From assembly GCA_965371785.1 (NCBI GenBank), contig CBDUZS010000009.1, positions 1 to 53,641 of the forward strand: a stretch of DNA of 53,641 nt, in the 5' to 3' direction. A model generated the notes under the pieces. The model ran no database searches. It saw nothing but the letters and a program-made list of their open reading frames with translations, and was not told the DNA's origin. This stretch comes from CBDUZS01 sp965371785. GTDB lineage: Bacteria; Fermentibacterota; Fermentibacteria; Fermentibacterales; JCC-6. A program made the translations under genes and the position numbers. How positions within the stretch are numbered: the stretch's first letter is position 1; each line of letters starts with the position of its first letter. Below, in pieces: positions 8,364 to 16,223 of the stretch.

Positions 8364-10424
8364 GTGAAAAAACGGGGAACCCCGACGTTTAACCTTGCAG
8401 CGATTACGCTCGTACTTCTTTTTGCGAGCGCTTTCCCTGCACATGCCTACGTCGGCCCCGGCGCCGGGTTCGGAATTGTCACTTCATTTCTCGTATTCCT
8501 CAATGCTCTGCTGGCATCTCTCCTGTCCCTTCTGATATGGCCGATATCGATTGTGATAAGATTCCTGCGAAGAAGAGGACTCCCTCTAAAACCCTCGGCA
8601 CGACGTGTAATCGTTCTCGGGCTCGACGGACTCTCTCCCGATATCGTCGAGAAACTCTTCGCCGAGGGAGAACTCCCCGAGATGCAGAAGATTGCCGAAA
8701 CCGGCAGTTTTTCCAGGCTGAGAACAACCAGTCCCGGGATATCACCAGTTGCCTGGTCATCGTTCCAGACCGGAGTCAATCCAGGCAGGCATGGCATCTT
8801 CGATTTCCTCACACCTGACAGGAATAGATATCTCGCCGTACTGTCATCGGTAAAAACGGGTTCACTCGAACACTCCTTCGGTCTGGGACCTGTTAGAATC
8901 AAACGCAAAAAAACCTTCACGAGCCTGCTGCGAATGAGCAAACCTTTCTGGGTGCTCCTGCGGAAGTACGGAATTCGATCAACTGTACTGAGGGTGCCGA
9001 TCACTTACCCACCAGAAAGTCTCGATGGACACCTTCTCAGCGGCATGTGTGTACCCGATCTGCGTGGAACACAAGGAAGTTACACCGTCCTCTCCTGCTC
9101 GGAGACGAACTGCTCACCGGGAGGTCTGTGGAGCAGACTGGAGAAGACCGGAGAGGGCTCATGGCGGGGAGATATCTCCGGACCGGAACTGTCCGGTAAT
9201 CCGCTCGAGACAACGGTCACCCTCCGCCACACCGGCACGAAATGGATACTCGGAACGGAGCACAGGAAGACAACGCTCGTCCAGAATGAACTCACTGCCT
9301 GGTTACGGCTTGGTTTCCGGGCTGGCAGAAGCAGAATCCACGGTATCGCAAGGTTCAGCCTTACAAGAGGCGGTGACGATCCGATACTCTACGTTACCGC
9401 TCTCCATGTAGATCCATCGTCACCGGCTGTCCCCGTCTCCCACCCGGTCCACTACTCCAGATACCTTGCCGGAATGTACGGACCATTCGCCACGCTCGGA
9501 CTCGCTGAAGACACCTGGGCTCTCAGCAATGGGGCCATATCGGACAGGACCTTCCTGCACCAGGCATGGTCGATATTCATTGAGCGAAAAAAGATGTTCT
9601 TCGATGCCCTGAAACGAACGGGATCAGGTCTTGTAGTATGCGTTTTCGATACTTCTGACCGTATTCAGCACATGTTCTGGTCGGAAGGCTTCGATAAGGG
9701 CACTACAATGCGCAGCATGTACAGGAGGATGGACGAACTCGTCGGTGAAACGCACCGGAAGCTGGGAAAAGGGGACAGACTCATCATCATGTCCGACCAT
9801 GGTTTCACCTCTTTCCACACCTGTGTGGATTTCAATCGCTGGCTCGTCGAGCATGGATATCTTGTTCTGGAGGATGGTGTTGACTCCGTCGATACCAGCT
9901 TCCACGGTGTCGACTGGTCCAGATCAAGGGCATGGTCGATGGGTCTTGCAGGTATGATGCTCAATCTGTCCGGACGGGAATCAAAGGGTATCGTCGAACC
10001 CGGCGGCGAAGCCGACAGACTTCTGGACGAGATCATCGAAAAGCTCCTGCTTCTGAAAACCGCTGACGGAACAAGGGTCATCCGATCCGTGAAACGCGGT
10101 GATGCTCTCTACAACGGCCCCTATCTCGATCGGGGGCCCGATCTGATCATAGGAACCGAACGGGGGTTCCGTGCGGGATGGGGCTGTGTGACCGGAGGCG
10201 TAGGAGAGCATGTTCTCTACCCGAATGAGAAACACTGGAACGGTGACCATTGCCATGACAGTGAACTCGTGCCGGGAGTGCTCATTACAAGCTGGAAACA
10301 CTCCAGGGTGATTCCAGCTATAGAGGACATTGCGCCAACCGTTCTCACGAAACTCGGTCTGAAGCCTCCACGGTACATGGAGGGAAGAGATATAAACGAA
10401 GGTGAAGACAATGAACCGTCGTGA
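8364..10424 (+). CDS. Membrane-anchored alkaline-phosphatase-superfamily phosphodiesterase, copy 1
   Basis: A 686-residue enzyme of the type I phosphodiesterase/nucleotide pyrophosphatase branch of the alkaline phosphatase superfamily. Residues 10-28 look like a signal sequence, and a second hydrophobic span at about 40-63 ends in an Arg cluster, so the catalytic part is held at the membrane. Metal-site motifs appear in order: GLDGLSPD near residue 90, the nucleophile region SPVAWSSFQTG, the FDTSDRIQHMFW Asp/His motif, MSDHGF, and a C-terminal GDHCHD. The start is GTG 8364 behind GAGGAGG. A TATAAT box at 8331-8336 may be its promoter, though the -35 is poor. It overlaps a second enzyme of the same family and heads an eight-gene run. 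The substrate (nucleotide, lipid head group or glycan phosphate) cannot be told from sequence. Confidence 0.88.
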   Translation: MKKRGTPTFNLAAITLVLLFASAFPAHAYVGPGAGFGIVTSFLVFLNALLASLLSLLIWPISIVIRFLRRRGLPLKPSARRVIVLGLDGLSPDIVEKLFAEGELPEMQKIAETGSFSRLRTTSPGISPVAWSSFQTGVNPGRHGIFDFLTPDRNRYLAVLSSVKTGSLEHSFGLGPVRIKRKKTFTSLLRMSKPFWVLLRKYGIRSTVLRVPITYPPESLDGHLLSGMCVPDLRGTQGSYTVLSCSETNCSPGGLWSRLEKTGEGSWRGDISGPELSGNPLETTVTLRHTGTKWILGTEHRKTTLVQNELTAWLRLGFRAGRSRIHGIARFSLTRGGDDPILYVTALHVDPSSPAVPVSHPVHYSRYLAGMYGPFATLGLAEDTWALSNGAISDRTFLHQAWSIFIERKKMFFDALKRTGSGLVVCVFDTSDRIQHMFWSEGFDKGTTMRSMYRRMDELVGETHRKLGKGDRLIIMSDHGFTSFHTCVDFNRWLVEHGYLVLEDGVDSVDTSFHGVDWSRSRAWSMGLAGMMLNLSGRESKGIVEPGGEADRLLDEIIEKLLLLKTADGTRVIRSVKRGDALYNGPYLDRGPDLIIGTERGFRAGWGCVTGGVGEHVLYPNEKHWNGDHCHDSELVPGVLITSWKHSRVIPAIEDIAPTVLTKLGLKPPRYMEGRDINEGEDNEPS

Positions 10425-12387
10425 TTTCCTGCGACTTGCCGCCCTCTCCCCGGCAGCGCTATTCGCGTTGCAGACAGGTTGTTTCAGACCGACAGGCAGT
10501 GGTGCCAGGAGGGTTATCCTTCTCGGTATGGATGGCATGGACCCTTCTCTGGTCAGGGGTTTCATGGCATCCGGGGACATGCCCAGCATGAAGAGACTTG
10601 CGGCAATGGGAAGTTTCGGAGAACTTGGAACGAGCAATCCTCCCCAGAGCCCTGTGGCATGGTCGAATTTCATCACGGGGTTCGGACCGGAAGTACACGG
10701 GATATTCGATTTCATTCACAGGATGCCCGGCTCGATCTCACCCGTTCTCTCCACTTCACGGGTAGTAGGCCCCTCGAGCACTGTGAGAATAGGCAAATGG
10801 AGCCTACCCCTGTCGGGAGCAAAGGTAGAACTCCTCCGTAAGGGAGAACCGTTCTGGAAGAGCATAACCGACGACAGGATTCCCGTGAGCCTGGTAAAGC
10901 TGCCCGTCGAGTTCCCTCCCGAAGCGGGGCGGGCAAGAATACTGTCAGGTCTGGGAACACCTGACATGAGGGGCAGCCAGGGTAGCTTCACCTTCTTCAC
11001 CGACGATGCAAGTTCCATTTCCGATGACACATCAGGTGGGATTGTTGTACCCGTAAGGGACTACGGTGACGGTAGTTACAAAATTGACATCGTGGGTCCG
11101 GAGAATTCGATGCTGCCGGGTGCTCCAAAGATGAAGGCAAAGGCAACCGTATGGGCGGACAGAAATGCCCGTTCCGTACGTATTGATATTGACGGGCGCA
11201 GCCATGTACTCGGTCAGGGTGAATGGAGCCCCTGGATCGGAATGAGATTCGAAGTGATTCCGGGAATCTCCTCCGTTTCGGCCATGGGCAGGTTCTTTCT
11301 GAAGGAGATCAGCCCTCGCATCAAGCTCTATCTCTCTCCCCTGAACATAGATCCGGAAAATCCAGCTCTGCCGGTATCGAATCCCCCCGAATGGAGCAGA
11401 ACCCTTTCCGAAAGGGTTGGACCGTTTTACACCCAGGGATTTCCCGAGGACACTAAAGCATTGTCCAGAGGGATTCTCACTGATGAGGAGTATCTGCAGC
11501 AGGCGGGAATAGTACTGGAAGAACGGAAGAAGCTCTTTCACCACACATTCAGTGAATTCGACGAGGGACTCTTCTTCTTCTACTTCGGCTCACTCGATCT
11601 GAACGTGCACATGTTCTACAGGACCATGGACCCTGCCAGCCCCCTTTACAGCACAACCGATGTCCAGCTCTTCGGAAACGTGATTCGCGACCTCTACAGG
11701 GAGATGGATTCAATCATCGGCAGAGCGATGGAAATGATCGATGACCGAACGGTACTCATGGTGATGTCTGATCATGGCTTTGCCCCCTTCCGAAGAGCAT
11801 TTAACCTGAACAGCTGGCTTGCGGCCGAGGGTTATGCAAGTGTTTCCGGAGGCTCTTTCGACAGGAACAGGGAACTGTTCGTCGCAACGGACTGGGCAGC
11901 GACATCGGCTTACGGTCTCGGATTGAACTGCCTCTACGTAAACGAGCAGGGGCGGGAACCCGACGGCATCGTTCCCTCAGCGGAGAAGTATTCTCTCCTC
12001 TCCAGGCTGAAGAACGACCTCGAGGCGGCAACCGACCCCTCAACCGGTGAGAGAATAGTCAGGGAAGCCTTCATCACTTCGGAAATGTACCAGGGCGTTC
12101 TCCCCGAATACGCACCGGATATGATCGTGGGCTACAATCGCGGTATGAGATCATCATGGGAGACAACACTCGGAAGGTACCCGGAAGAGGTTGTCCTGGA
12201 CAATGATGACCCATGGAGTGGAACACATTGCGTGGCCCCCTCGATCGTTCCGGGTACACTGGTCTCGAGCAGGCCCGTGACCTTGTCGAATCCCGAGCTG
12301 AAGGATATCGGCAAGAGCATTGCGTCCTTGCTCGAAACGACCAGGCTTCCCGCCGGTGGTAGAAACATCTTCGGCAACGATGTCTGA
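10411..12387 (+). CDS. Tat-exported alkaline-phosphatase-superfamily phosphodiesterase, copy 2
   Basis: Paralogue of the preceding gene, 658 residues. It starts with a twin-arginine signal (RRDFLRLAAL) that ends in a lipobox-like QTGC at Cys24, so it should be exported folded and lipid-anchored, unlike copy 1. The same catalytic layout is seen: GMDGMDPS, the nucleophile region SPVAWSNF, LDLNVHMFYR, MSDHGFAPFRRAFN and a C-terminal GTHC. ATG 10411 was chosen because AAGGTGA lies just upstream; GTG 10402 is also in frame. The gene overlaps copy 1 by 14 bases and the next gene by 8, so all three are probably translated together. Use of the Tat route fits a metalloenzyme loaded with metal in the cytoplasm (inference). 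Confidence 0.88.
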   Translation: MNRRDFLRLAALSPAALFALQTGCFRPTGSGARRVILLGMDGMDPSLVRGFMASGDMPSMKRLAAMGSFGELGTSNPPQSPVAWSNFITGFGPEVHGIFDFIHRMPGSISPVLSTSRVVGPSSTVRIGKWSLPLSGAKVELLRKGEPFWKSITDDRIPVSLVKLPVEFPPEAGRARILSGLGTPDMRGSQGSFTFFTDDASSISDDTSGGIVVPVRDYGDGSYKIDIVGPENSMLPGAPKMKAKATVWADRNARSVRIDIDGRSHVLGQGEWSPWIGMRFEVIPGISSVSAMGRFFLKEISPRIKLYLSPLNIDPENPALPVSNPPEWSRTLSERVGPFYTQGFPEDTKALSRGILTDEEYLQQAGIVLEERKKLFHHTFSEFDEGLFFFYFGSLDLNVHMFYRTMDPASPLYSTTDVQLFGNVIRDLYREMDSIIGRAMEMIDDRTVLMVMSDHGFAPFRRAFNLNSWLAAEGYASVSGGSFDRNRELFVATDWAATSAYGLGLNCLYVNEQGREPDGIVPSAEKYSLLSRLKNDLEAATDPSTGERIVREAFITSEMYQGVLPEYAPDMIVGYNRGMRSSWETTLGRYPEEVVLDNDDPWSGTHCVAPSIVPGTLVSSRPVTLSNPELKDIGKSIASLLETTRLPAGGRNIFGNDV

Positions 12388-13216
12388 TTTTCTCGACTTC
12401 ATGAACCGTATCTTTACGGATATCACCTCGATCCTCCTCCTGCCCTTCGGTGGGCTCCCCGCACTCTGGGGGCTGGTATGGCTCTCCCTTCTCGCAGGAG
12501 TCTGCATGATCCTCGTTTTCAAAGGCTTTTCGGATCAGGAGGCAATCGGCAGCCTCAGGAAGAAGATGGGAGCACAGGCTCTTGGAATGCTCCTCTTCAT
12601 CAGCAATCCCGTTACGGTTCTTTCCATGGCCGGAAGGCTGATACTCAGTAATTTCGCTTACCTGTGGCTGATCCTGAAACCCATCCTGGTTATTGCCATT
12701 CCATTTGTAATCCTTATGGGTCAACTGGATGCACGGTTCGGAAGGATCTCTCCTTCCCGGCTGGAAAGGATCACCATCACTCTGGTCTATTCAAACGATC
12801 TTCCCGAAAGGAACTCGTTTGAGGTGAAATGCGAGAATGCGAACCTGATGGAACCGTTCGTGTTCATCCCGACTCTTGGTGAAGTGAGTTTCAGAATCCG
12901 ACCCGGGGGACCCGGTCTTATCACCCTCGATACCGGTGGAGTCTCCTTCACGTTCGGAGAGGCTGACACACGGTCCGGCAGTGTATCCATTCGTGAATTC
13001 GATACGGGAACGCCTTTCTCGAGGATCATACGGCCCTGGAACGCAAAAGCATCCATATCTTCCATAAGTTCTTACGCACCATCAAAGGGCAGAATCGACC
13101 TTCCGACAAGGCGTTACGACGTACTCGGCGGCAGATGGTCATGGCTGACGGTACTGCTGGTTTTCTCCAGCCTCTCAGCTTTGGCCGGAGCAGTGGTATT
13201 CAGGGTGAAGATCTGA
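12380..13216 (+). CDS. Membrane protein with extracytoplasmic beta domain, phosphatase-operon partner
   Basis: A 278-residue integral membrane protein of unknown function. Hydrophobic spans are at about 24-47, 92-116 and 255-275. Between the first two lies an amphipathic stretch (SDQEAIGSLRKKMGAQALG), and between the last two a strand-rich domain of about 135 residues rich in Gly, Thr and Ile. From memory, small membrane proteins with this TM-amphipathic-TM layout often sit beside phosphodiesterases of this superfamily, and the first part vaguely recalls Oxa1/EMC3-type insertases; neither point was tested. The ATG at 12380 overlaps the stop of the second phosphatase (ATGTCTGA) and has no clear ribosome site, so coupling is likely. 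Confidence 0.75.
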   Translation: MSDFLDFMNRIFTDITSILLLPFGGLPALWGLVWLSLLAGVCMILVFKGFSDQEAIGSLRKKMGAQALGMLLFISNPVTVLSMAGRLILSNFAYLWLILKPILVIAIPFVILMGQLDARFGRISPSRLERITITLVYSNDLPERNSFEVKCENANLMEPFVFIPTLGEVSFRIRPGGPGLITLDTGGVSFTFGEADTRSGSVSIREFDTGTPFSRIIRPWNAKASISSISSYAPSKGRIDLPTRRYDVLGGRWSWLTVLLVFSSLSALAGAVVFRVKI

Positions 13217-13243
13217 CGACAACACACTGGGGGGAGAGGAATA

Positions 13244-13441
13244 TTGGGCAAGATCAAGCTGAGAATCGATGATGACATGCAGTCGAGGCTCTCGAAGGTC
13301 GCTGAAGCAGGGGGCTATTCCTCGGTGGAAGAGTTCATTCTTCACGTGCTCGACAGGGAACTGGACAGACTTGATCCATCCGACAGCGTGTCCGAGGAGG
13401 AGATCCGGAAGAAACTGGAAGGTCTCGGTTATCTCACCTGA
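13244..13441 (+). CDS. Small ribbon-helix-helix-like protein
   Basis: A 65-residue cytoplasmic protein. It begins with a basic beta strand (GKIKLRID), followed by two predicted helices with a G-Y-S-S-V-E-E-F turn, the pattern of CopG/Arc-type ribbon-helix-helix proteins. It then has an acidic tail ending in KKLEGLGYLT. TTG 13244 is preceded by GGGGGGAGAGG, a strong site. It sits 27 bases after the membrane protein gene and 61 bases before the ABC ATPase gene, inside the same operon. It could be an operon regulator, or a small partner of the phosphatases; the 'LGYL' tail resembles the C-termini of some sulfatase-like proteins. The fold call is moderate and the role is unknown. Confidence 0.65.
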   Translation: MGKIKLRIDDDMQSRLSKVAEAGGYSSVEEFILHVLDRELDRLDPSDSVSEEEIRKKLEGLGYLT

Positions 13442-13502
13442 CGGTTTCACAGCCTCCACACCGCTCTCCAGATGACACTGGTCATGCGAAGGGACGTCTT
13501 TT

Positions 13503-14420
13503 ATGGTCGAACTGTATGAGAAAGGGATGGACCGCATGGCCGTAGATTCTCCACTCATCGTGGAAGATGTTGTCAAGAACTACACTCGGAAGCTCCACTC
13601 CTTCCATGCGCTCGATAACGTCTCCTTCACGCTGAAAAGCGGGGAGATACTGGGGTTTCTGGGCCCGAACGGCGCGGGCAAGACAACGATGATCAAGTGC
13701 ATCCTGGGTCTGCTCTTCCCCACGCAGGGGAAAATCCTGTTATGGGACCGGCCTCCCGCCCATCACAAGGTCAGGAAACTTATCGGGTACGTTCCCGAAA
13801 GCCCTGATTACGAGGATACTTTCTCCCCCATGGAGTTCCTGCAGGGGTTCGCCCACATGCGTAAATCCCGTCAGTCCGACAGTGAAATGATCGAACTTCT
13901 GCGGAGAGTCGGCCTGACCGGATGGGAAAACGTACGCATCAGGCAATTTTCAAAGGGTATGAGACAGAAGCTCAGCCTTGCGATTGCATTACAGTTCAAA
14001 CCACAGCTCATAATAATGGACGAGCCCACCGGAGGCCTCGACCCCGTTGCCAGAAAGCGGTTCCGCGACATCATTCTCGAGGAGAACGGACGGGGGGCAA
14101 CCATCTTCCTCTCGTCGCACCTCTTATCGGAAGTGGAGACGGTCTGTCACAGAGCCATCATACTGTCGCGGGGTAAGATAGTCAGGCAGGGCTCCATGGA
14201 GGAACTTCTCCGGACCGAGAACGAGTACCGAATCCTTTACCGCACAGGTCCCGGAGAAGACTCGACGTATTCGGAAGAAGAGATCACCGTTCACGAGAAG
14301 AGGCTTCAGAGCGAAATAGAATCGCTGCAGGCCCGGGGGTGCGAGATCAGAGAAGTGGGACAGATATACCGGAGCCTGGAAGATGTTTTCCTCTCCGCTA
14401 CAGGGGAGACAGAGCAATGA
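13503..14420 (+). CDS. ABC transporter ATP-binding protein (ABC-2 type exporter)
   Basis: A 305-residue nucleotide-binding subunit that powers the permease encoded next. Walker A (GPNGAGKTT), Q-loop region (YVPESPDYED), the signature-like FSKGMRQKLS, Walker B (LIIMDEPTGGLD) and the His switch (SSHLL) are all present. The C-terminal 70 residues form the regulatory tail usual for NosF/CcmA-like ATPases. ATG 13503 has AAGGGA eight bases upstream; shorter starts at 13527 and 13536 are possible. It overlaps the permease gene by the four bases ATGA. Position between phosphatases and a His-rich lipoprotein suggests one export or envelope-modification unit, with the substrate unknown. Confidence 0.92.
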   Translation: MVELYEKGMDRMAVDSPLIVEDVVKNYTRKLHSFHALDNVSFTLKSGEILGFLGPNGAGKTTMIKCILGLLFPTQGKILLWDRPPAHHKVRKLIGYVPESPDYEDTFSPMEFLQGFAHMRKSRQSDSEMIELLRRVGLTGWENVRIRQFSKGMRQKLSLAIALQFKPQLIIMDEPTGGLDPVARKRFRDIILEENGRGATIFLSSHLLSEVETVCHRAIILSRGKIVRQGSMEELLRTENEYRILYRTGPGEDSTYSEEEITVHEKRLQSEIESLQARGCEIREVGQIYRSLEDVFLSATGETEQ

Positions 14421-15172
14421 GCAGCGTCATGGCATTCGCCCTGATGACGATGAAGAGCCTCCTGAGAAGGCGGACGATATACGGAATCGCCATCGTCATA
14501 ATCCTGGCTCTGATCGCAATTGGCCAGATTCCCTCTTTCGATGTCTCCAACCAGGGAAGATTCATCCTGGATTTCGGTCTTTTCGGCCTTGAAATCGGCG
14601 CTCTTGTGCTAGCCATCGGAATAGCTGCCAATCTCTACCCCCGGGACAGGGAACGGAGAACGGCGATGCCTCTTCTGGCGGTTCCGCTCTCCCGCACGAA
14701 GTACCTCCTGGGCAGGTTCACCGGCGCAGCACTCGTGCAGTCGGCTGCGCTCGTAACAGGCTCTGTAGGGTTGATGATCGTGCTCCTGCTCAACGGTCTC
14801 AGTATTCCGCCCGACCTCCTTCCGGCCACCCTTCTCCTTCTGGTCGAGGGCTGGTTCCTCCTGGCCATAGTCTTCTTCTTCAGTTTCTGGACATCTCCCC
14901 CGCTCAATGCTCCTCTGACGATCATCCTTTTCGTCATTTCACAGATGAGCGTAAGGGATTTTGTCGCACTGATGCCCGGTGTGCCGGGAGTGATGCGTTT
15001 CCTCCGTATGCTGCTTCCCCACATGGATGTTTTCCACATAAAGGACCCGGTCGTCCACAGCGTCGACATACCAGCCGTCTACTTCGTGCTCGCAATACTG
15101 TACGGACTGGCCTACACGGCATTCATGCTCTCCGTAGCACTCGCGGTCTTCAGAACGAGAGACCTGAAATGA
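14417..15172 (+). CDS. ABC-2 type transporter permease
   Basis: A 251-residue permease with six hydrophobic spans, beginning at about residues 15-36 (IYGIAIVIILALIAIG) and ending at about 220-243. The conserved ABC-2 feature 'YPRDRERRTAMPLL', where the cytoplasmic loop meets the ATPase, is visible near residue 75, much as in NosY-type permeases. The start ATG overlaps the ATPase stop (ATGA), and its own stop overlaps the next start in the same way, so the four genes from the ATPase on are one translational unit. No substrate-binding domain is present, in keeping with export or membrane remodelling rather than uptake. Confidence 0.88.
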   Translation: MSSVMAFALMTMKSLLRRRTIYGIAIVIILALIAIGQIPSFDVSNQGRFILDFGLFGLEIGALVLAIGIAANLYPRDRERRTAMPLLAVPLSRTKYLLGRFTGAALVQSAALVTGSVGLMIVLLLNGLSIPPDLLPATLLLLVEGWFLLAIVFFFSFWTSPPLNAPLTIILFVISQMSVRDFVALMPGVPGVMRFLRMLLPHMDVFHIKDPVVHSVDIPAVYFVLAILYGLAYTAFMLSVALAVFRTRDLK

Positions 15173-15546
15173 AACGCTTCGTTCCAATTCTGATAACGGT
15201 CACCCTGGCAATTGCGGGCTGTGCCGAAAGAATCGACTACGACATCGAGGAAGTGGCACCTGAAGAGCATCTCCATGGTGAGGAAGAGCATCTTCACGGT
15301 GAGGAAGAACACCATGATGAATGCTGTGACGATGTACATGAGGAAACGAGTGAACTGGAGGGATTACACGCAGATGTCCACATGCACGAATCCGGGGTAA
15401 GGAACCATGGCACGGAGTGGTTCTTCAACCAGCCCTGGGCCGCATCTTTCGTATGGGGCAAGATGTTGCGTGATACTATTGTCCTTCTATTCCTTGCCAC
15501 TGCACTCTTCCTGATCCCCCGGGTCAGGAGCAGGAAGCAGAAATGA
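15169..15546 (+). CDS. His/Glu-rich lipoprotein with C-terminal membrane span
   Basis: A 125-residue predicted lipoprotein. The signal ends in IAGC, and a lipid-anchored, very acidic and His-rich mature segment follows: two copies of EEHLHGE, then EEHHDECC, and LHADVHMHE. Such clusters normally bind divalent metal (Zn, Ni, Cu). A hydrophobic span near the C-terminus (TIVLLFLATALFLIP) is followed by a basic tail, giving a second membrane anchor. It shares ATGA overlaps with the permease gene before it and the gene after it. A metal chaperone or metal-sensing role for the ABC transporter is inferred from composition and position only. The two tandem heptapeptides come from a 21-base DNA repeat. 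Confidence 0.72.
   Translation: MKRFVPILITVTLAIAGCAERIDYDIEEVAPEEHLHGEEEHLHGEEEHHDECCDDVHEETSELEGLHADVHMHESGVRNHGTEWFFNQPWAASFVWGKMLRDTIVLLFLATALFLIPRVRSRKQK
15262..15303 (+). repeat. 21-bp tandem repeat, two copies, inside the His-rich lipoprotein gene
   Basis: Two adjacent 21-base units beginning GAAGAGCATCT differ at only two positions (C/T changes). Each encodes the heptapeptide E-E-H-L-H-G-E. A degraded third unit starts at 15304. In-frame units of this kind can expand or contract without shifting the frame. Confidence 0.8.
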
Positions 15547-16223
15547 CCGGAACACCCACCCTCCTGGTCATCTCCGCATTCCTGCTCTGTCTGGCTTTCG
15601 TATCGGGCAATGCTGTGTCCAGGGAGGCGTCAATCGACCTATCGGGACACATTGAAGTTTTCTCATCCGGTTTCGACGAGATCAAACGTCTCGCAGCAAA
15701 CGTCCTGTACCTCCAGCTGGACGAATATCACCACATAATGATGTACCAGGGGTATGAATGGGTGACGGTTACGGATTACCTCCCCCATTTATGGCTGATT
15801 ACGAGACTCAACCCCGGGTTTCCTGACCCGTACAGGGAAGGAGGGTATCACCTCGCGGTGAACCTGGGGTTCACTGATGAGGGCATCGAACTGCTCCGGA
15901 GCGGTATGCTGAACTGCCCCGACGATCCGGGGATCTCATGGGAACACGCCTACGTCTGCTGGGAGGTGGAATACGGATCGCTCCGAAGCCGTCAGGATAA
16001 CGTCTGGCGTTTTCTCGAGCTCTGCGGAGAGCTTGATCTAACGGCGGCAGATATTGATCAGCACATCAGCATGATGAATGCCAGCCGGCTTCTCAAGTTC
16101 ATGTTCGAGGATGAGTCATCCAGATCCAACAGTCCGGGTATTGCGTCACATTACGAACGACGGATAGACCTGATGTCTTCCATCCGGGCTCTCACAAGGG
16201 AGTTTCAGCCCGAGGACTTCTGA
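15543..16223 (+). CDS. Membrane-anchored TPR-like protein of the ABC operon
   Basis: A 226-residue protein, last of the eight-gene operon. An N-terminal hydrophobic span (residues 5-22) should anchor it or act as an uncleaved signal. The rest is helical, with a tetratricopeptide-like stretch (GGYHLAVNLGFTDEGIELLR, then a following NCPDDPG turn). An earlier region, LAANVLYLQLDEYHHIM, is rich in Tyr and His, which would fit metal binding next to the His-rich lipoprotein. The start overlaps the preceding stop (ATGA). Its 3' end overlaps the convergent acetyltransferase gene by 19 bases, so no separate terminator exists. I do not recognise a named family. Confidence 0.7.
   Translation: MTGTPTLLVISAFLLCLAFVSGNAVSREASIDLSGHIEVFSSGFDEIKRLAANVLYLQLDEYHHIMMYQGYEWVTVTDYLPHLWLITRLNPGFPDPYREGGYHLAVNLGFTDEGIELLRSGMLNCPDDPGISWEHAYVCWEVEYGSLRSRQDNVWRFLELCGELDLTAADIDQHISMMNASRLLKFMFEDESSRSNSPGIASHYERRIDLMSSIRALTREFQPEDF

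Noticed and set aside
13503..16223. nos (nitrous oxide reductase) accessory operon
   Set aside because: The ABC pair resembles NosF/NosY, but nosZ, nosD and a true NosL are absent and the neighbours are phosphatases.
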